A stretch of 64,000 nt of DNA from Ascarosepion bandense (GCA_037127315.1 JBBBDQ010000420.1:1503501-1567500); one strand, 5' to 3'. Numbered from the stretch's first letter, positions 32,235 to 42,755 are shown. The notes: generated by a model from the letters alone, not told the origin. Numbers and translations are program-made.

Positions 32235-32352
32235 GCGCCTATGGCTTAAGGGGTAGCGACTCCGATACAGGCCAGAATCAAGGGGATATGTCTAGCCACA
32301 CTGATGAGCTGTGATACAGAGAAATAGGCTTGTTGTGGATGACTAATATATA
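32235..32352 (+). mobile_element. Hammerhead SINE variant (helix I CCACA/TGTGG)
   Basis: Head GCGCCTATGGCTTAAGGGGT resembles a tRNA A-box region; a clear B box is not seen. The 3' end holds CTGATGA (32310), helix II GCTGT/ACAGA and GAAA, with helix I CCACA paired to TGTGG. One base is missing at the cleavage-site end of helix III, so this copy is probably inactive. Confidence 0.75.
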
Positions 32353-33039
32353 TAATTAAATTTTTATTCTTATTTTAATTTAATTTAATTTAATTTAATT
32401 TAATTTATATTGCGATACGGAAATTTTCTATATTTCGAGATTTAAAGGCAATGTTAAATAACTTTGGTGTAAATGGTTCATAACTGAACATAGAAAACAA
32501 TATGTTTGCTTATTAAAGATTTAATATGGAGACAGAAGACAGAAAATTTAGATAATGTTGATGTGTTTAATTTGACTCATCAAAATGAAGATCAACTCTG
32601 AAAATATAAACTATATATGTTAGATGTTAGAGGATGTGGGATATTCATACATGTTTAAATAAAACTGTTATATTTATAGCTAGACTTGCTCTACGATGTA
32701 CGTTGTATTGGTCACTTTTTAAAAAAGTAAATGACGGAGCTTCTAAACCTGTTGTTTTCCTTTATCTTCAAATGGTAAGAACAATTGCTTATTCAAAAAG
32801 CTCAAGTATGAGGTTGCCGTAAAACGTAAGTAAACAATGCGAAGTAAGTATTGGTTTTTGTTGTATTTCGGATAAATAAACGATCGCAAAAATCAAGATT
32901 TTCCATTAATTTCTGCCGCACCCTGTGTGCCAGTTGTAATATTTGTTCGCAAATCAAGGCATCAGGCCTTGACCTTGATCTTGTGGAATCATTATAAATT
33001 AGGTCTAGGAAGCCGTCTCTCTGTAGGCAGAGAGACTGT
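32353..33039. other. Unassigned, with (TTTAA)n run at 32370-32408
   Basis: A TTTAA pentamer run, then AT-rich sequence with no signature. Confidence 0.45.
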
Positions 33040-33306
33040 CGCCTTTGACTTCACATTATCAGTATCGAGTGCTTGCCCCCGCCTTTTTTTCTCTCCCTCA
33101 CATTTTTCGTCTTCATTTCTAAATATTTTTAAAAAAGGATGAAATAAATATTCCCAGCCGGCCCTGATGAATCTTAGGATAGAAACCGATCGGTTGTTTT
33201 TCTCGTGTCTTTTTCTTTTTTATTTTCCATCTTTACAAAAATTCCTGTAAGTTTTAAGTTTATTTCTTGCCATAATACGCTTTTTACACGACCAATAATT
33301 TATTTA
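33040..33306 (+). mobile_element. Penelope-type terminal repeat with hammerhead-like core
   Basis: Related over its length to 38581-38902 (shared TTCACATTATCAGT-like start, AAAATTCCTGTAAGT and TTACACGACCAATAATTTA-like end). The core is CTGATGA (33164-33170), hairpin ATC/GAT (33171-33180), one extra A, GAAA (33182-33185), then self-complementary ACCGATCGGT (33185-33194) and T. Ends in (TA)n. Confidence 0.6.
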
Positions 33307-33338
33307 AATATATATATATATATATATATATATCTATG

Positions 33339-33381
<43 letters not shown>

Positions 33382-33934
33382 TTGTCTGAATTAATGGATA
33401 TATATTCCACAGGTTAGTTTTTATTTTTCATAAAAATGGTCAATACAGAATTTCTACTTCTAACAAAGTTTTAGTTGACTTTCTTGACTAAGTGGATGAT
33501 TTCTTTAATATATGAGATCATCTTTGAAATTCTCACGTAGTGATATATTAGAACCACAAAGGTATGAATAGTCTATCAAAATTTAATTCCCTCGGAATGT
33601 TAAAAATTAAAAAATCCGAAATTGCAATTCTTTAAGTCGAAATTCGCCAAATTCCTTTTTTGACAATATTAATTTTGACAAAATATTAAAAAAAATTTCA
33701 ACAAAATATAAAAATATAAAAATTTCGACAAAAATGTTTTAAAAAATTAAAATTTAGACAAAAATTTAAAAATTAAAAAAAAATTAAAATTTCGACAAAA
33801 AAATTAAGAAATTAAAATTTACATAAAAATTTAAAAATGAGACCACTGATTTTGAATATGGAAGGCCGTTACATGGAACTACCTTTTTTCTATTAAATAG
33901 CGCATGCTTTAATTGGAATTCATATATAAAATGC
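33307..33934. other. (TA)n arrays and A-rich unassigned sequence
   Basis: TA arrays at 33308-33333 and 33341-33379. 33640-33840 is made of repeated AAAATTTNGACAAAAAT-like phrases, an imperfect low-complexity array. Confidence 0.55.
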
Positions 33935-34285
33935 GGTTATACAGAAGGATGTTGTGGATATCATAGGCCTGAGTAACAACGACATTTAGTAGAGGATGGA
34001 AACAAAAAAGAAACTTATACATATCGTCAGGTAGGTAGAGCTGAAATTTCTGGGGACACATAATGAGAAAAGAGGTCTTGAAGAATCTGATACTCACAAG
34101 ACGAATAAAAAGAAAGAGAGACAGATAAAGGCAGCACGTGACATACTTAAGGAACTTGAGAAAATGAATAGCAGAACTTGGCTTTTGAATTATAACAGAA
34201 AGACAAAAGTTATTAAGAACTACCAAGTCCAAGAAGATGTGGAAGGCCATGTTCGTCGGACACAGCATATAAAACGAGAAAGAAA
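33935..34285 (+). pseudogene. RTE-type LINE C-terminal fragment
   Basis: Broken frames give RLYRRMLWIS, then NFWGHIMRKEVLKNLILTRR, then VTYLRNLRKWIAELGF and KLLRTTKSKKMWKAMFVGHS. The GHIMRKEGLExLxLTG and KLLRxTKDRKxWRAM blocks are the last part of the RTE ORF. No (GAA)n tail is kept. Confidence 0.82.
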
Positions 34286-34321
34286 TGATTGCTTATGATG
34301 GTTTGTTCAAAATCAGAATAA

Positions 34322-34587
34322 TTATTTTCTGTCTTTAAATAACTTGCGAAAGGTTGATAATCCGTAGAAAACTAATCCACGAATCAGATAATCAACCAAC
34401 TTATTTTCACTTTTTTACCATATCACATAACTCAGTCTGTTACTCTCTACCTTGGTCGGTTCTCCAGCTTTCTATTGATTAAAATTGTGAATTAAAAAAT
34501 ATAGGACCAACTGGTATTATTCTGTTCGATTTTAAACAAACATTTATCAAGCCAAATCTGATCTGTTTGTCGATTGCGAGTCAACTG
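34322..34587 (+). repeat. Unknown dispersed repeat, copy 1
   Basis: Direct copy of 35772-36038, about 1.45 kb away, sharing GGTTGATAATCCGTAGAAAA, TATTTTCACTTTT, GGACCAACTGG and CGATCTG-type blocks. It contains a short internal inverted repeat (GGTTGATAAT with TTATCAACC). No coding signal. Confidence 0.75.
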
Positions 34588-35048
34588 TTTTTCCAGAATG
34601 TACCTAACACTTTCTGTCGATATTTGTAAGAGTCAGATTAGACAAAACAAAGCATTTCTGCTATATTTAGGCCAGATATATTCAATCCTCAGCTTCCAGA
34701 CTAGATAGGTTTGGAAATACACAAGATAGCTTATTCTCTACTCTACAATCCCTTTTCTCATAGAAATCGCAAGCCTATTGCTACTATATCGCTATTTCCA
34801 TGGCAAATGTTCCAAGGAGCCCTATTCTTTAGTTCTACTACTTCAGACTGTTACAGCTCGGTTAGGTCGTACTACGCTCTATGGAGTCGGATCACAGCCA
34901 TTTTCAATGTATTCCAACTGTAAGGAAGAAGGTTCACTTATTCATTTTTTAACTAAGAGTTACTTGTCTCACGTGGCAGCTTCCCAGGACAATACAACAT
35001 TAACCTGATAATGTCAAAGGTCAATGTTATTTACCCAACTTATACTGG
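34588..35048. other. Unassigned sequence
   Basis: Nothing recognised between the repeat copy and the 5S-like array. Confidence 0.45.
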
Positions 35049-35585
35049 GCTTACAACAACATCACGTTGAAGAATCAGTTCCTTTACGATCACTAAAGGT
35101 AAGCATAAGTTGAGCCTGGCCAGTACCTAGATTTTGCTTGGGAATACTAGGTGCTTGAAAAGCTTGCATGTTCAGACGGCATCACGGGCTAACGGCCTCA
35201 TCATATTGAAACACAGGTTCCAGTACGATCTTTAAAGTTAAGCAACATTGAGCCTGGTCAGTACCTAGAGTTCGTTTCGGTACACTAGGTGTTTAAAAGG
35301 TTGTACAGATGGCATCACGGGTTTACGGCCAGATCACATTAAAATATCGGTTCCCTTACTATCACCAAAATTAAGCAACTTCGATTCTAGTCTATATTTA
35401 GATGGGTGACCGCTTGGAAATACTAGGTACTGTAAGCTTGCATGTAGAAATGACCTAATGGGCTTACAGCCACTTCACGTTGAAACATTGGTTCCCGTAC
35501 GATCACCGAAGTTAAGCAACGTCAAGCCTGGTCATCACCTAAATGGGTGAACGTTTAGGGATACTAAGTGCTTTAAGCTTGGGTG
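35049..35585 (+). repeat. Four tandem 5S rRNA-derived units
   Basis: Units start near 35049, 35187, 35319 and 35461 (spacing 138, 132, 142 bp). Each is a diverged 5S gene (GTACGATCACCGAAGTTAAG in the last unit, then AGCAACGT, GCCTGGTCA, TGGGTGACCGCTTGG in the third) followed by a short linker with GATGGCATCACGGG. The internal promoter region is recognisable but mutated in every unit; none is a credible working 5S gene. The last unit continues into SINE family B sequence. Confidence 0.85.
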
Positions 35586-35718
35586 TGTGGATGGTATCAT
35601 TTATAATGGCAGGAAGTTTTAATCGGAGAACCGAGTTACAATTCCCGCTGAATTCGTTTTATTCACTTAAGGGAAAATACATATTTCTCCCCCATTTATG
35701 GATTAATCAGTAGCTTTT
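35586..35718 (+). mobile_element. SINE family B body joined to the 5S array
   Basis: Linker GGATGGTATCATTTATAATG, then AATCGGAGAACCGAGTTACA (B-box area) and GCTGAATTCGTTTTATTCAC, a diverged family B body. Same junction type as at 23953. Confidence 0.65.
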
Positions 35719-35771
35719 GTTTCATTAAATCATAGCTATCACAAAAAATAAAAATATTTACGATCTAATAG

Positions 35772-36038
35772 TTATTTTCTGGCTTTAAATAACTTTCGAA
35801 AGGTTGATAATCCGTAGAAAACTAATCCACGAATAAAATTATCAACCAACTTATTTTCACTTTTTACCATGTCAAATCACTAAGTCTGCTACTCTCTACC
35901 TTGATCGGTTCATCAGCTTTCTATTGAGTGATATTGTGAACTAAGAAAATAATAGGACCAACTGGAATTATTCTGTTTGATTTTAAACAAACATTTAGCG
36001 AGCCAAATCCGATCTGTTTGTCGATAGCATGTCAACTG
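35772..36038 (+). repeat. Unknown dispersed repeat, copy 2
   Basis: Direct copy of 34322-34587. The two flank the 5S-like array. Confidence 0.75.
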
Positions 36039-36504
36039 CTGGTGAGTCTTGTTAAATTCAAACTTAGCATCGTAAATCAGAATTGAATTCTTTGAATTAA
36101 CTATTCTATTTGGAACTATTTGTAATTCTAATTACCTGTTATCTTGGAAAATGGCTTTAAAAAAGTCGATGGTTACAAGTCCGATATTTGACTTTCAACA
36201 GTCTGATAACAAGAAATCCTAAGGAAAAGCAGTCAGATGAAACCTTTTATTAAATTATATATCAACAGAATTAAAAATAATAATAATTTTGATTTTTTAG
36301 ATCATTAACACCTTCAATACGGTAAAGCTAATTCTTATAAGAAATAAAGAAAAGAATGCTGAAATGATATCTAATATGTCGCTCAATTTCAACGGAAATG
36401 AAAAAGAGACTTCAGGTAACCAGGATGTGTTTCTACAAAATGGTGCTAAGTATACCAGGCGCGGAGCATATGAATAGGAAAGAAGTTTCAAAGAGAATAG
36501 TACG
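36039..36504. other. Unassigned, possibly RTE upstream debris
   Basis: 36360-36500 may be decayed RTE sequence leading into the next feature, but I cannot read it reliably. Confidence 0.35.
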
Positions 36505-36775
36505 CAATACGTAATATCAATCCTCCTGTATGAAAATGAATGCTGGATAATTTCTTCTCAAATGAAACGAGATTAGAGACCACACAAATATGGTTCTACA
36601 GGAGGATGCTGAGAATATCATGGACGGTGCTTGTGAGCTATAAGGATGTTTTAAGGAAAACGGAAACCAACAGAACACTTATACTTAAAATCAAAAGTAG
36701 ATATTTGGTGTTAACGGTGAGCATAATGAGGAAAGAAGACATGGAGAATTTTACACTTTCAGCACATATTTCAGT
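36505..36775 (+). pseudogene. RTE-type LINE RT C-terminal fragment
   Basis: 36505-36560 gives TQYVISILLYENECWIISSQ then MKR; after a shift, 36565-36775 gives RLETTQIWFYRRMLRISWTV, LRKTETNRTLILKIKSRYLV and MRKEDMENFTLSAHIS. The SILLYGSECWTISSQMK and FYRRMLRIxWT blocks identify the RTE clade. The (GAA)n tail is absent. Confidence 0.87.
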
Positions 36776-37015
36776 AAAATATCCCAGCAGTTTGTGTAAA
36801 AAAGATCAAGACAACATTCCGAGCAATGTAAATAATTACATCGACGTATCTCAGAAATATAGACAGATACTGAAGGTGAATATGCCAACGAAGATGAGAA
36901 CAACAGTCTGAATATTGTACATAGAGTAAATAATTACAATACCTCATCTCATAAATATAGATAGATATTGAAGATGAATGTGGCAATAAAGATGGGGATA
37001 ACAGTCCAAAAATTG

Positions 37016-37240
37016 TCAGTCAGTCATTTAAGTGTCATACGTGATACAAGCTTGGGTGAACATGTCTTGAAAGAAACATGACTGACTGTGCCGAAGATTT
37101 TCCCGCAGTATGTTGCCATTGCTTTCTGCGGCAGACTGGTTGCCAGCCAAGGCTACAGAATCCAATCTTTCCTATTATTCAACCCATAACAGGATGGAAG
37201 AGACGGATTAATACCTTTTCCCAGTGTGTGAGTGAGTGCA
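37016..37240 (-). mobile_element. tRNA-derived SINE, family B, 5' truncated
   Basis: Minus-strand copy with tail, hairpin (ACATGTCTTGAAAG/AAACATG form) and body to the TTGGGAAAGG-like segment; head missing. Confidence 0.83.
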
Positions 37241-38267
37241 AGGATATGACAACATTCCTTAAAGCTAAAAAGATCAGTAGATGTAGAGATACCATAAAGA
37301 AAGACGAGGAACATATCCTAAAGCGGCAAGATAAAATTTTCTTAAAAAAAATTATTATTTCCTTTCCGTGTTCATCTGCCACTTCTATATGCATTACACT
37401 TGAATGTTTCGATGATAAAATTAAAATGTTTATTCGTTTTTATTTCCCATCTATAAAAAGAGGTAAGCTTAAATTTCTGAAATAAATGAAAAGTAAGAAA
37501 AAGAAAAAAAATATTTACCTTCAAGCACATTTTTTTTTTTACGGCAGACTAATTCATCTACCAAAGCCTGTCATTGATACAATACTTTACTTTACAAAAC
37601 AAGTATAATAGGCAAGCAAATGTCCCCGTTTACCTTCCATAATACCATAAGGCTTGGTTACGTTCTTTTCGTCATTCTTTAATGTTCTTCTTCCACGCTG
37701 AAGAACACTTCAACGATGTCGTGTTGCGCGCCATAACATTAACATATAGATTATTTTATGATCGTTTTACAAACTAGCCATTGCCAGGCGCAATCAGAGA
37801 TTACTGTGTGCACAGTCAATGGGGATATTAGTCGGCCCACCACAGCGGCAGGAGAAAATAGTAAAGTAGTCGTAAAACTCTTCTAAAATGGAGCGTTAAC
37901 ACCTCCAGACCCGTGAAATTGCACATAAGCCAATATGATATATAGGTACTGTGAACTACTGCCTCTTTTGGGCTGAAACAGTTTTGTGAGACAGTTAGGC
38001 CGTAGACCTTTGTCAAATCTGTTACTTTCCCGACGTATTATGAGCCGCCAGGGAAAAGATTTCGAACCTGATTCGATAGTCTTAAAATTTTCTAATTTCC
38101 CGCCTGCCTCTTTTTATCAGGCTTTCCGTCCGTGTCTCTTTGCCATCATTCCTTGCTTATTTTGATTTTCTTCGTTTTTGTCCTGTGTGCCTGCGTCGTT
38201 AGGTCTCATCACTGGTGATGGGTAGTTGGCTATTTTCGGCAAATAATGGAGCTGTTATTTCACTTCT
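37241..38267. other. Unassigned sequence
   Basis: About 1 kb without recognised elements; open frames here show no domain. Confidence 0.45.
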
Positions 38268-38301
38268 GACATAGCTCTGCATAACTCAAATTCTTATCGT
38301 A

Positions 38302-38390
<89 letters not shown>

Positions 38391-38493
38391 AGAATATCAT
38401 GTATAATTTTTTATATAGAACAATGTTAACTAAATAAATGACAGAGTGAAAAAATACGTGTAACGCGTTTCGATGACATAACTCAAATTCTTG

Positions 38494-38577
<84 letters not shown>
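38268..38577. repeat. Duplicated (CA)n(TA)n arrays
   Basis: CA/TA arrays at 38303-38388 and 38493-38577, each preceded by GACATAGCTCTGCATAACTC- or GACATAACTCAAATTCTTGT-type sequence. The matching flanks show the pair arose by duplication, not by two independent expansions. Confidence 0.85.
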
Positions 38578-38580
38578 TTC

Positions 38581-38897
38581 TTCCTTGGACTTCATATTAT
38601 CAGTGTCTAATGTTTACATGAAAAGGAATAAAAGAGGAAAAATTATTACCTTAATTTTTTTCCTGTTCCTTCATTTTCGCTGTCTATAACTTTTTTGTCT
38701 TTTATAAATTTTCATCTTCATTTTTTAATTTTTGAAAATAAAATAAATTTTCCAGATGATCCTGAAGAGGTTGGGATTGAAACCAGTCGGTCGTTCTTCC
38801 TTAGTTTTTTATTGTTCATCTTGTTTTCTTCCACAATGCCTGTAAGTATTAAATTTCATTTATTTCTGGCTTTAATAAGGTTTTGTACTACTAATAA

Positions 38898-38902
<5 letters not shown>
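38581..38902 (+). mobile_element. Penelope-type terminal repeat with hammerhead-like core
   Basis: Sister of 33040-33306. The core is CTGAAGA (38762-38768), segment GGTTGGGATT, GAAA (38779-38782), helix III ACC/GGT around AGTC (38782-38791) and C38792 as the cleavage base. The right end is repeated in part at 41953-41995. Followed by (TA)n 38901-38955. Confidence 0.65.
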
Positions 38903-38957
<55 letters not shown>

Positions 38958-39118
38958 AATCCCCCAAAATGTACATATAGATAAAATCCTGAAAACCAGA
39001 TCCTATTAATATTAATTTTATTAATATTAAAATTAATCCAGGGGTAGGGCGGAATGTAAATAGTATTATCTATTTAAAAATTTCTGTATGTATACTATAA
39101 CAAAAAAATTACGAATTC

Positions 39119-39262
39119 TACATACGTTGAATAGCTATTTCAGCGATAAAAATCTCGCTTTTTCTGCAACGATCAACAACAAAAAAATAATTCAAATATG
39201 GTACAAAAATTCATAAACCAGAAGGAGCTCAAAAACATATCCATACACGGGTAGTTTAATTT
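39119..39262 (-). mobile_element. Penelope-type terminal repeat, inverted copy
   Basis: Minus-strand relative of 39525-39661: shares TTTTTGTACCATATTTGAAT, TGATCGTTGC, helix II AGCGA/TCGCT, GAAA and TATTCAACG. The C-loop is destroyed (CAGAAAA). Confidence 0.65.
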
Positions 39263-39330
39263 TTTTTTTTCTGTCTTAATCCCACCCGTTTTTTTTTTTT
39301 TTTTTTTTTTTTTAGTGTTTTTAACTTTCT

Positions 39331-39395
39331 GCGTATGAATATGTTTTTGGGCTCTTTCCAGTATGTGAATTTTTGTACCATATTTGAATTTATAT
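39331..39395 (+). mobile_element. Penelope-type terminal repeat, partial copy
   Basis: GGCTCTTTCCAGTATGTGAA then TTTTTGTACCATATTTGAAT, the same start as 39525-39661, but without the ribozyme part. Confidence 0.65.
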
Positions 39396-39524
39396 ATTAA
39401 TCTAAAATTCTTCTTCCAATGTCAAATCATGAATATCTGTTTCTGCCCCTCTGTCTTTTATGTCTAGATGACAAATTTTACATAATTTTTTTTCTTCCTT
39501 AATCCCCTATTTAAAAAAAAAAAC

Positions 39525-39654
39525 TTCTTGTGTATGGATATGTTTTGGGGCTCTTTCCGGTATGTGAATTTTTGTACCATATTTGAATTAATAAAAATTT
39601 GTTTTTGATCATTGCTGACGAAGCGAGAATATTCTCGCTGAAATATCTATTCAA

Positions 39655-39661
<7 letters not shown>
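39525..39661 (+). mobile_element. Penelope-type terminal repeat with hammerhead core
   Basis: Contains a core with CTGACGA (39615-39621), a perfect 9-bp helix II with no loop spacer (AGCGAGAAT/ATTCTCGCT, 39622-39639), GAAA (39640-39643) and helix III ATATC/GATAT around an 8-nt loop (39643-39660). The predicted cleavage base is A39661, after which the original helix I strand has been replaced by a (TA)n array. Confidence 0.72.

Positions 39662-39700
<39 letters not shown>
39658..39700. repeat. (TA)n microsatellite
   Basis: TA array starting at the predicted ribozyme cleavage position. Confidence 0.95.
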
Positions 39701-39706
<6 letters not shown>

Positions 39707-39869
39707 GAAAACTCATCACTATACTCGTTTCGAAAAACCCTCCGCGTATATACGCGGAGGGAAAAAAAGGTTGTAAAAAAAATTAAGAGCTAAGCACATG
39801 AACATCAGCCAAAGCGATTTGGACCGAGCCAGTACGTAGCCCAAAGAAAAAACCCGAGACGAGCAATCA

Positions 39870-40383
39870 ATGTATGCCAAATATTGGAAAAATTATCAGT
39901 GGATTGAATAAGGCTAAGGTTATGGATAAAACTAATGTAGGTATGAGTAGCTGTAATTGTAGAAATAAGAACAACTGTCCACTACAGGGTAAATGCCCGC
40001 AAGATTGTGTTATTTACCGGGTTAAAGTTTATAAAGGCATAGAAGATCCGGAACCCAAAACATACTTAGGTACTACACAAGGTAGTTAAAAAAAAAACGA
40101 TATTATAACCATACCAGTAAATTTTAACAATATAAAAATATAAGCACAGCACCACCCATTCTACTTATGTATGGCCAATTAAACAAGAACTAAACATAGA
40201 CCCATTTTAAAATGGAAAATATTAAAAAGATGTACAACGTTCAAAGCTGACCAGAAATTTTGCAGGTTATGTAGGGAAGAAAAACTTGCTATAGAATCGT
40301 TTGAACCCACAAACAGTTTATTGAATTCTAAAATAGAAATACTTAATAAGTGTAGACATAGGAAGTCTTGGCTTTTGAATTAG
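39870..40383 (+). pseudogene. Penelope-like GIY-YIG endonuclease pseudogene
   Basis: 39874-40089 is open: MPNIGKIISGLNKA, then SCNCRNKNNCPLQGKCPQDC (the cysteine-rich motif before GIY-YIG), VIYRVKVYKGIED and KTYLGTTQG (the YIG region). After a shift: KRYYNHTSKF, then IKQELNIDPILKWKILKRCT, TFKADQKFCRLCREEKLAIE, LLNSKIEILNKCRHRKSWLL (to about 40380). Order and spacing match the C-terminal half of a Penelope-like protein. The catalytic tyrosines of GIY-YIG are partly replaced (VIYR, YLG). RT is absent. Confidence 0.87.
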
Positions 40384-40535
40384 GAATGCTTAGTAGGTTA
40401 GCCTTTTCCCTTAATTTCTTTTGTTGTCGTTAGTAGGTCTAGGTTTCCGTCTTCGCTAGTTGGCGCTTTTTATTTTTTATTTTTATTGTTTATGGTTCTT
40501 AATAAAAGTCCCCCCCCCCACTTTTTTGCGTCTGG

Positions 40536-40566
<31 letters not shown>

Positions 40567-41148
40567 GGTCACGTGGGTTATTGAGTTCTCTTTATCTTGT
40601 CGTTGGTACTTTCCTCTTTAGCCAAACCCGATCCTAATTAATATTAAAAATATATTTTAATATTAAAAAATGATACAGGAAGAGAGCTCCATGTAATAAA
40701 ATATTACAGAGCAAATATGCCCAGCGTCTGTAATAGATAAAAAAATTTTCTTTCTTTTCTTTTCTTTTTCCCTCCCTTCCTTCCTTTATCTCTCTCATCT
40801 CCCACCTTTTTTCCGTGTTGCTTAACCTTACATCAATTCAACACGGGCGTCTGTTAATTTTTTAGTTACAATTCTCTTTCCTTTTTTTGCAAACCCAGAT
40901 GATGTCAATTTTTTTCTTTTTTTGTTTATTTGATTTTATTTTGTTTTATCTTTTTCTTTTTTTCTTTTTTTTCTTTTTCTTTTTTCCTTTTTTTTAATTT
41001 CTTTGCAAATCTATTTAAAAAGGAAAATTAGACTGATTATTCTCCAGTTTCTGAAAGGATTTTTCTGTTGCTGAGGTGATGTGTTATCCCCCGTGGGGAT
41101 TTTCATATCGAAATGGTCATTCAACATCATTGAATTAATCATTTTTTA

Positions 41149-41192
<44 letters not shown>
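40384..41192 (+). mobile_element. Penelope-like 3' tail
   Basis: T-rich tail with homopolymer runs (T at 40539-40566, C at 40510-40519). It holds GATCCTAATTAATATTAA (40629), inverse of 14070-14090, and near the end a hairpin ATCCCC/GGGGAT with ATATCGAAATGG (41085-41127), also at 18313-18385 inverted. Ends in (TA)n 41153-41192. Confidence 0.6.
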
Positions 41193-41207
<15 letters not shown>

Positions 41208-41490
41208 AAAACCGACTCTGTACGTATTCTAATCTTAAAATGCTACACAAGTAATTTTTAAAGACCACGAATAACCAGCAGAATCTAACTCCGTTATTGT
41301 CCTCGGCTATAGAGCTTTGGACAAAGAGGGGAAAAAAAAGAAAACTGCGTAGGACCGACAATACATACAGTTCTTCACAGCAAAGAAAAAAAACCCTCAA
41401 ACGGAACGAACCACAAGGAAAGAAAAGTGCTCGATACTAAACTAACCAAAAAGGGTTAACAAAAAGGCAGTCACGCAGAGCAAAAACACA
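41193..41490. other. Unassigned sequence
   Basis: No recognised element; a (TAA)n run at 41192-41208. Confidence 0.45.
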
Positions 41491-41606
41491 CGAAAAAAAT
41501 CGCAAGATCGCCAAGACCTACCACAGGTTTCGCACAACGGCTCGTCAGGCCTGACGAGCCGTTGTGCGAAACCGCGGTAGGACTTGGCGATCTTGCGATT
41601 TTTTTC

Positions 41607-41607
<1 letters not shown>
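41491..41607. repeat. Near-perfect 117-bp palindrome with hammerhead cores
   Basis: Arms 41491-41549 and 41550-41607 meet without a spacer and differ at only a few positions. On the plus strand the right arm reads CTGACGA (41551-41557), short helix II GC/GC, GAAA (41568-41571), self-complementary ACCGCGGT (41571-41578) and A41579; the left arm gives the same on the minus strand. Confidence 0.85.

Positions 41608-41690
<83 letters not shown>
41608..41690. repeat. (TA)n(TG)n microsatellite
   Basis: TA array then TG array, starting at the edge of the palindrome. Confidence 0.95.
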
Positions 41691-41756
41691 AATATCAAAA
41701 CTGATCCAAAAGATAGCTCAATGGAAATGTAACTTAATTTACAGGGAAAATATTTA

Positions 41757-41904
41757 TCTATCTATGTGTAAATTCAGATCATGTTTAGTGGGGATAGGCA
41801 TTTCAACATGTTAGTTTCCCCATTTCTTTGATTAACCGGGGTTGAAAATGTATGTTTCGAAGTGACCTGTTGAAGCAACTACCCCACTAAATATGATCAG
41901 AATT

Positions 41905-41953
<49 letters not shown>
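41757..41953. repeat. Inverted repeat of a Penelope-type end
   Basis: 41768-41812 and 41866-41909 are inverted (GTAAATTCAGATCATGTTTA; TAGTGGGG; TTCAACA). The right part resembles 53695-53795 and 54484-54598. A (TA)n array follows (41909-41953). Confidence 0.65.
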
Positions 41954-41955
<2 letters not shown>

Positions 41956-42210
41956 CTGGCTTCAGTAAGGTTTTGTACTACTAACAATTTATAACAGCAG
42001 TAACTTGTTAGTTTTTTTTTAACGAAGATTTTATAAAATACACAATACAGGAGAGAATGGCAGCCCGTAAAGACGGAGAGAATAATCCAAATGATTTTAT
42101 CTGAATTAATATTTATATATCAATTAGATAGAAATAGAGAGCTCGACGGGTATTATCCAGGGCAAATATATTGAGATGAAAACCGTTTATGAGTTGAGTT
42201 TTCCTTTCAA

Positions 42211-42228
42211 TACACACACACACACACA

Positions 42229-42300
<72 letters not shown>

Positions 42301-42304
42301 TATA
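42211..42304. repeat. (CA)n(TA)n microsatellite
   Basis: CA then TA array at the 3' end of the adjacent Helitron. Confidence 0.95.
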
Positions 42305-42755
42305 CCAGCAGTATAGTCCGGAGTTGCTCGGGTGTAATGAAAGCTTTAAAATTAATCCATGATCATGGACCTCAGACTCTTGCACGTTGGCACGAAAGAC
42401 TAAAAAGCAATAGTTGTTTCCAGTTAAAGTGAAACCGTAGACTGAAAGAAAAATGAATGGATGTAAGTCAAATTTTCATTTCCTGGTATCGATATCAAAT
42501 AAGTTTTTTCGTCGTAAACTGAATTTTGAAGGCTAAATAAGGCTAAATAAGGACATCTCCTTCTATAACCCGATTTTTTAGATTATTGATTCTCGATATT
42601 TCTCGGGAGAACCTCAACATAAAACCTAGCTAAGATCACTCGCAGACCTTTTCAAGAAAATCGGTTCAGCCGTTTCGGAGTCTATAGGTAACGGACACAC
42701 ACACACACACACACACAGGCACACTCACACACAGACAAAGTTCCATTTATAAATA

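Noticed and set aside
32370..32408. CRISPR-like repeat array
   Set aside because: A simple TTTAA pentamer run with no spacers, in a eukaryotic sequence.
35049..35585. Functional 5S rRNA genes
   Set aside because: All four units have many substitutions in the internal promoter and arms, and differ from one another; true 5S genes would be nearly identical.
38472..38490. Hammerhead in the GATGACATAACTC region
   Set aside because: On the minus strand GAAACGCGTT follows ATGTCATC, but no C-loop (CTGANGA) is present; at most a decayed end.
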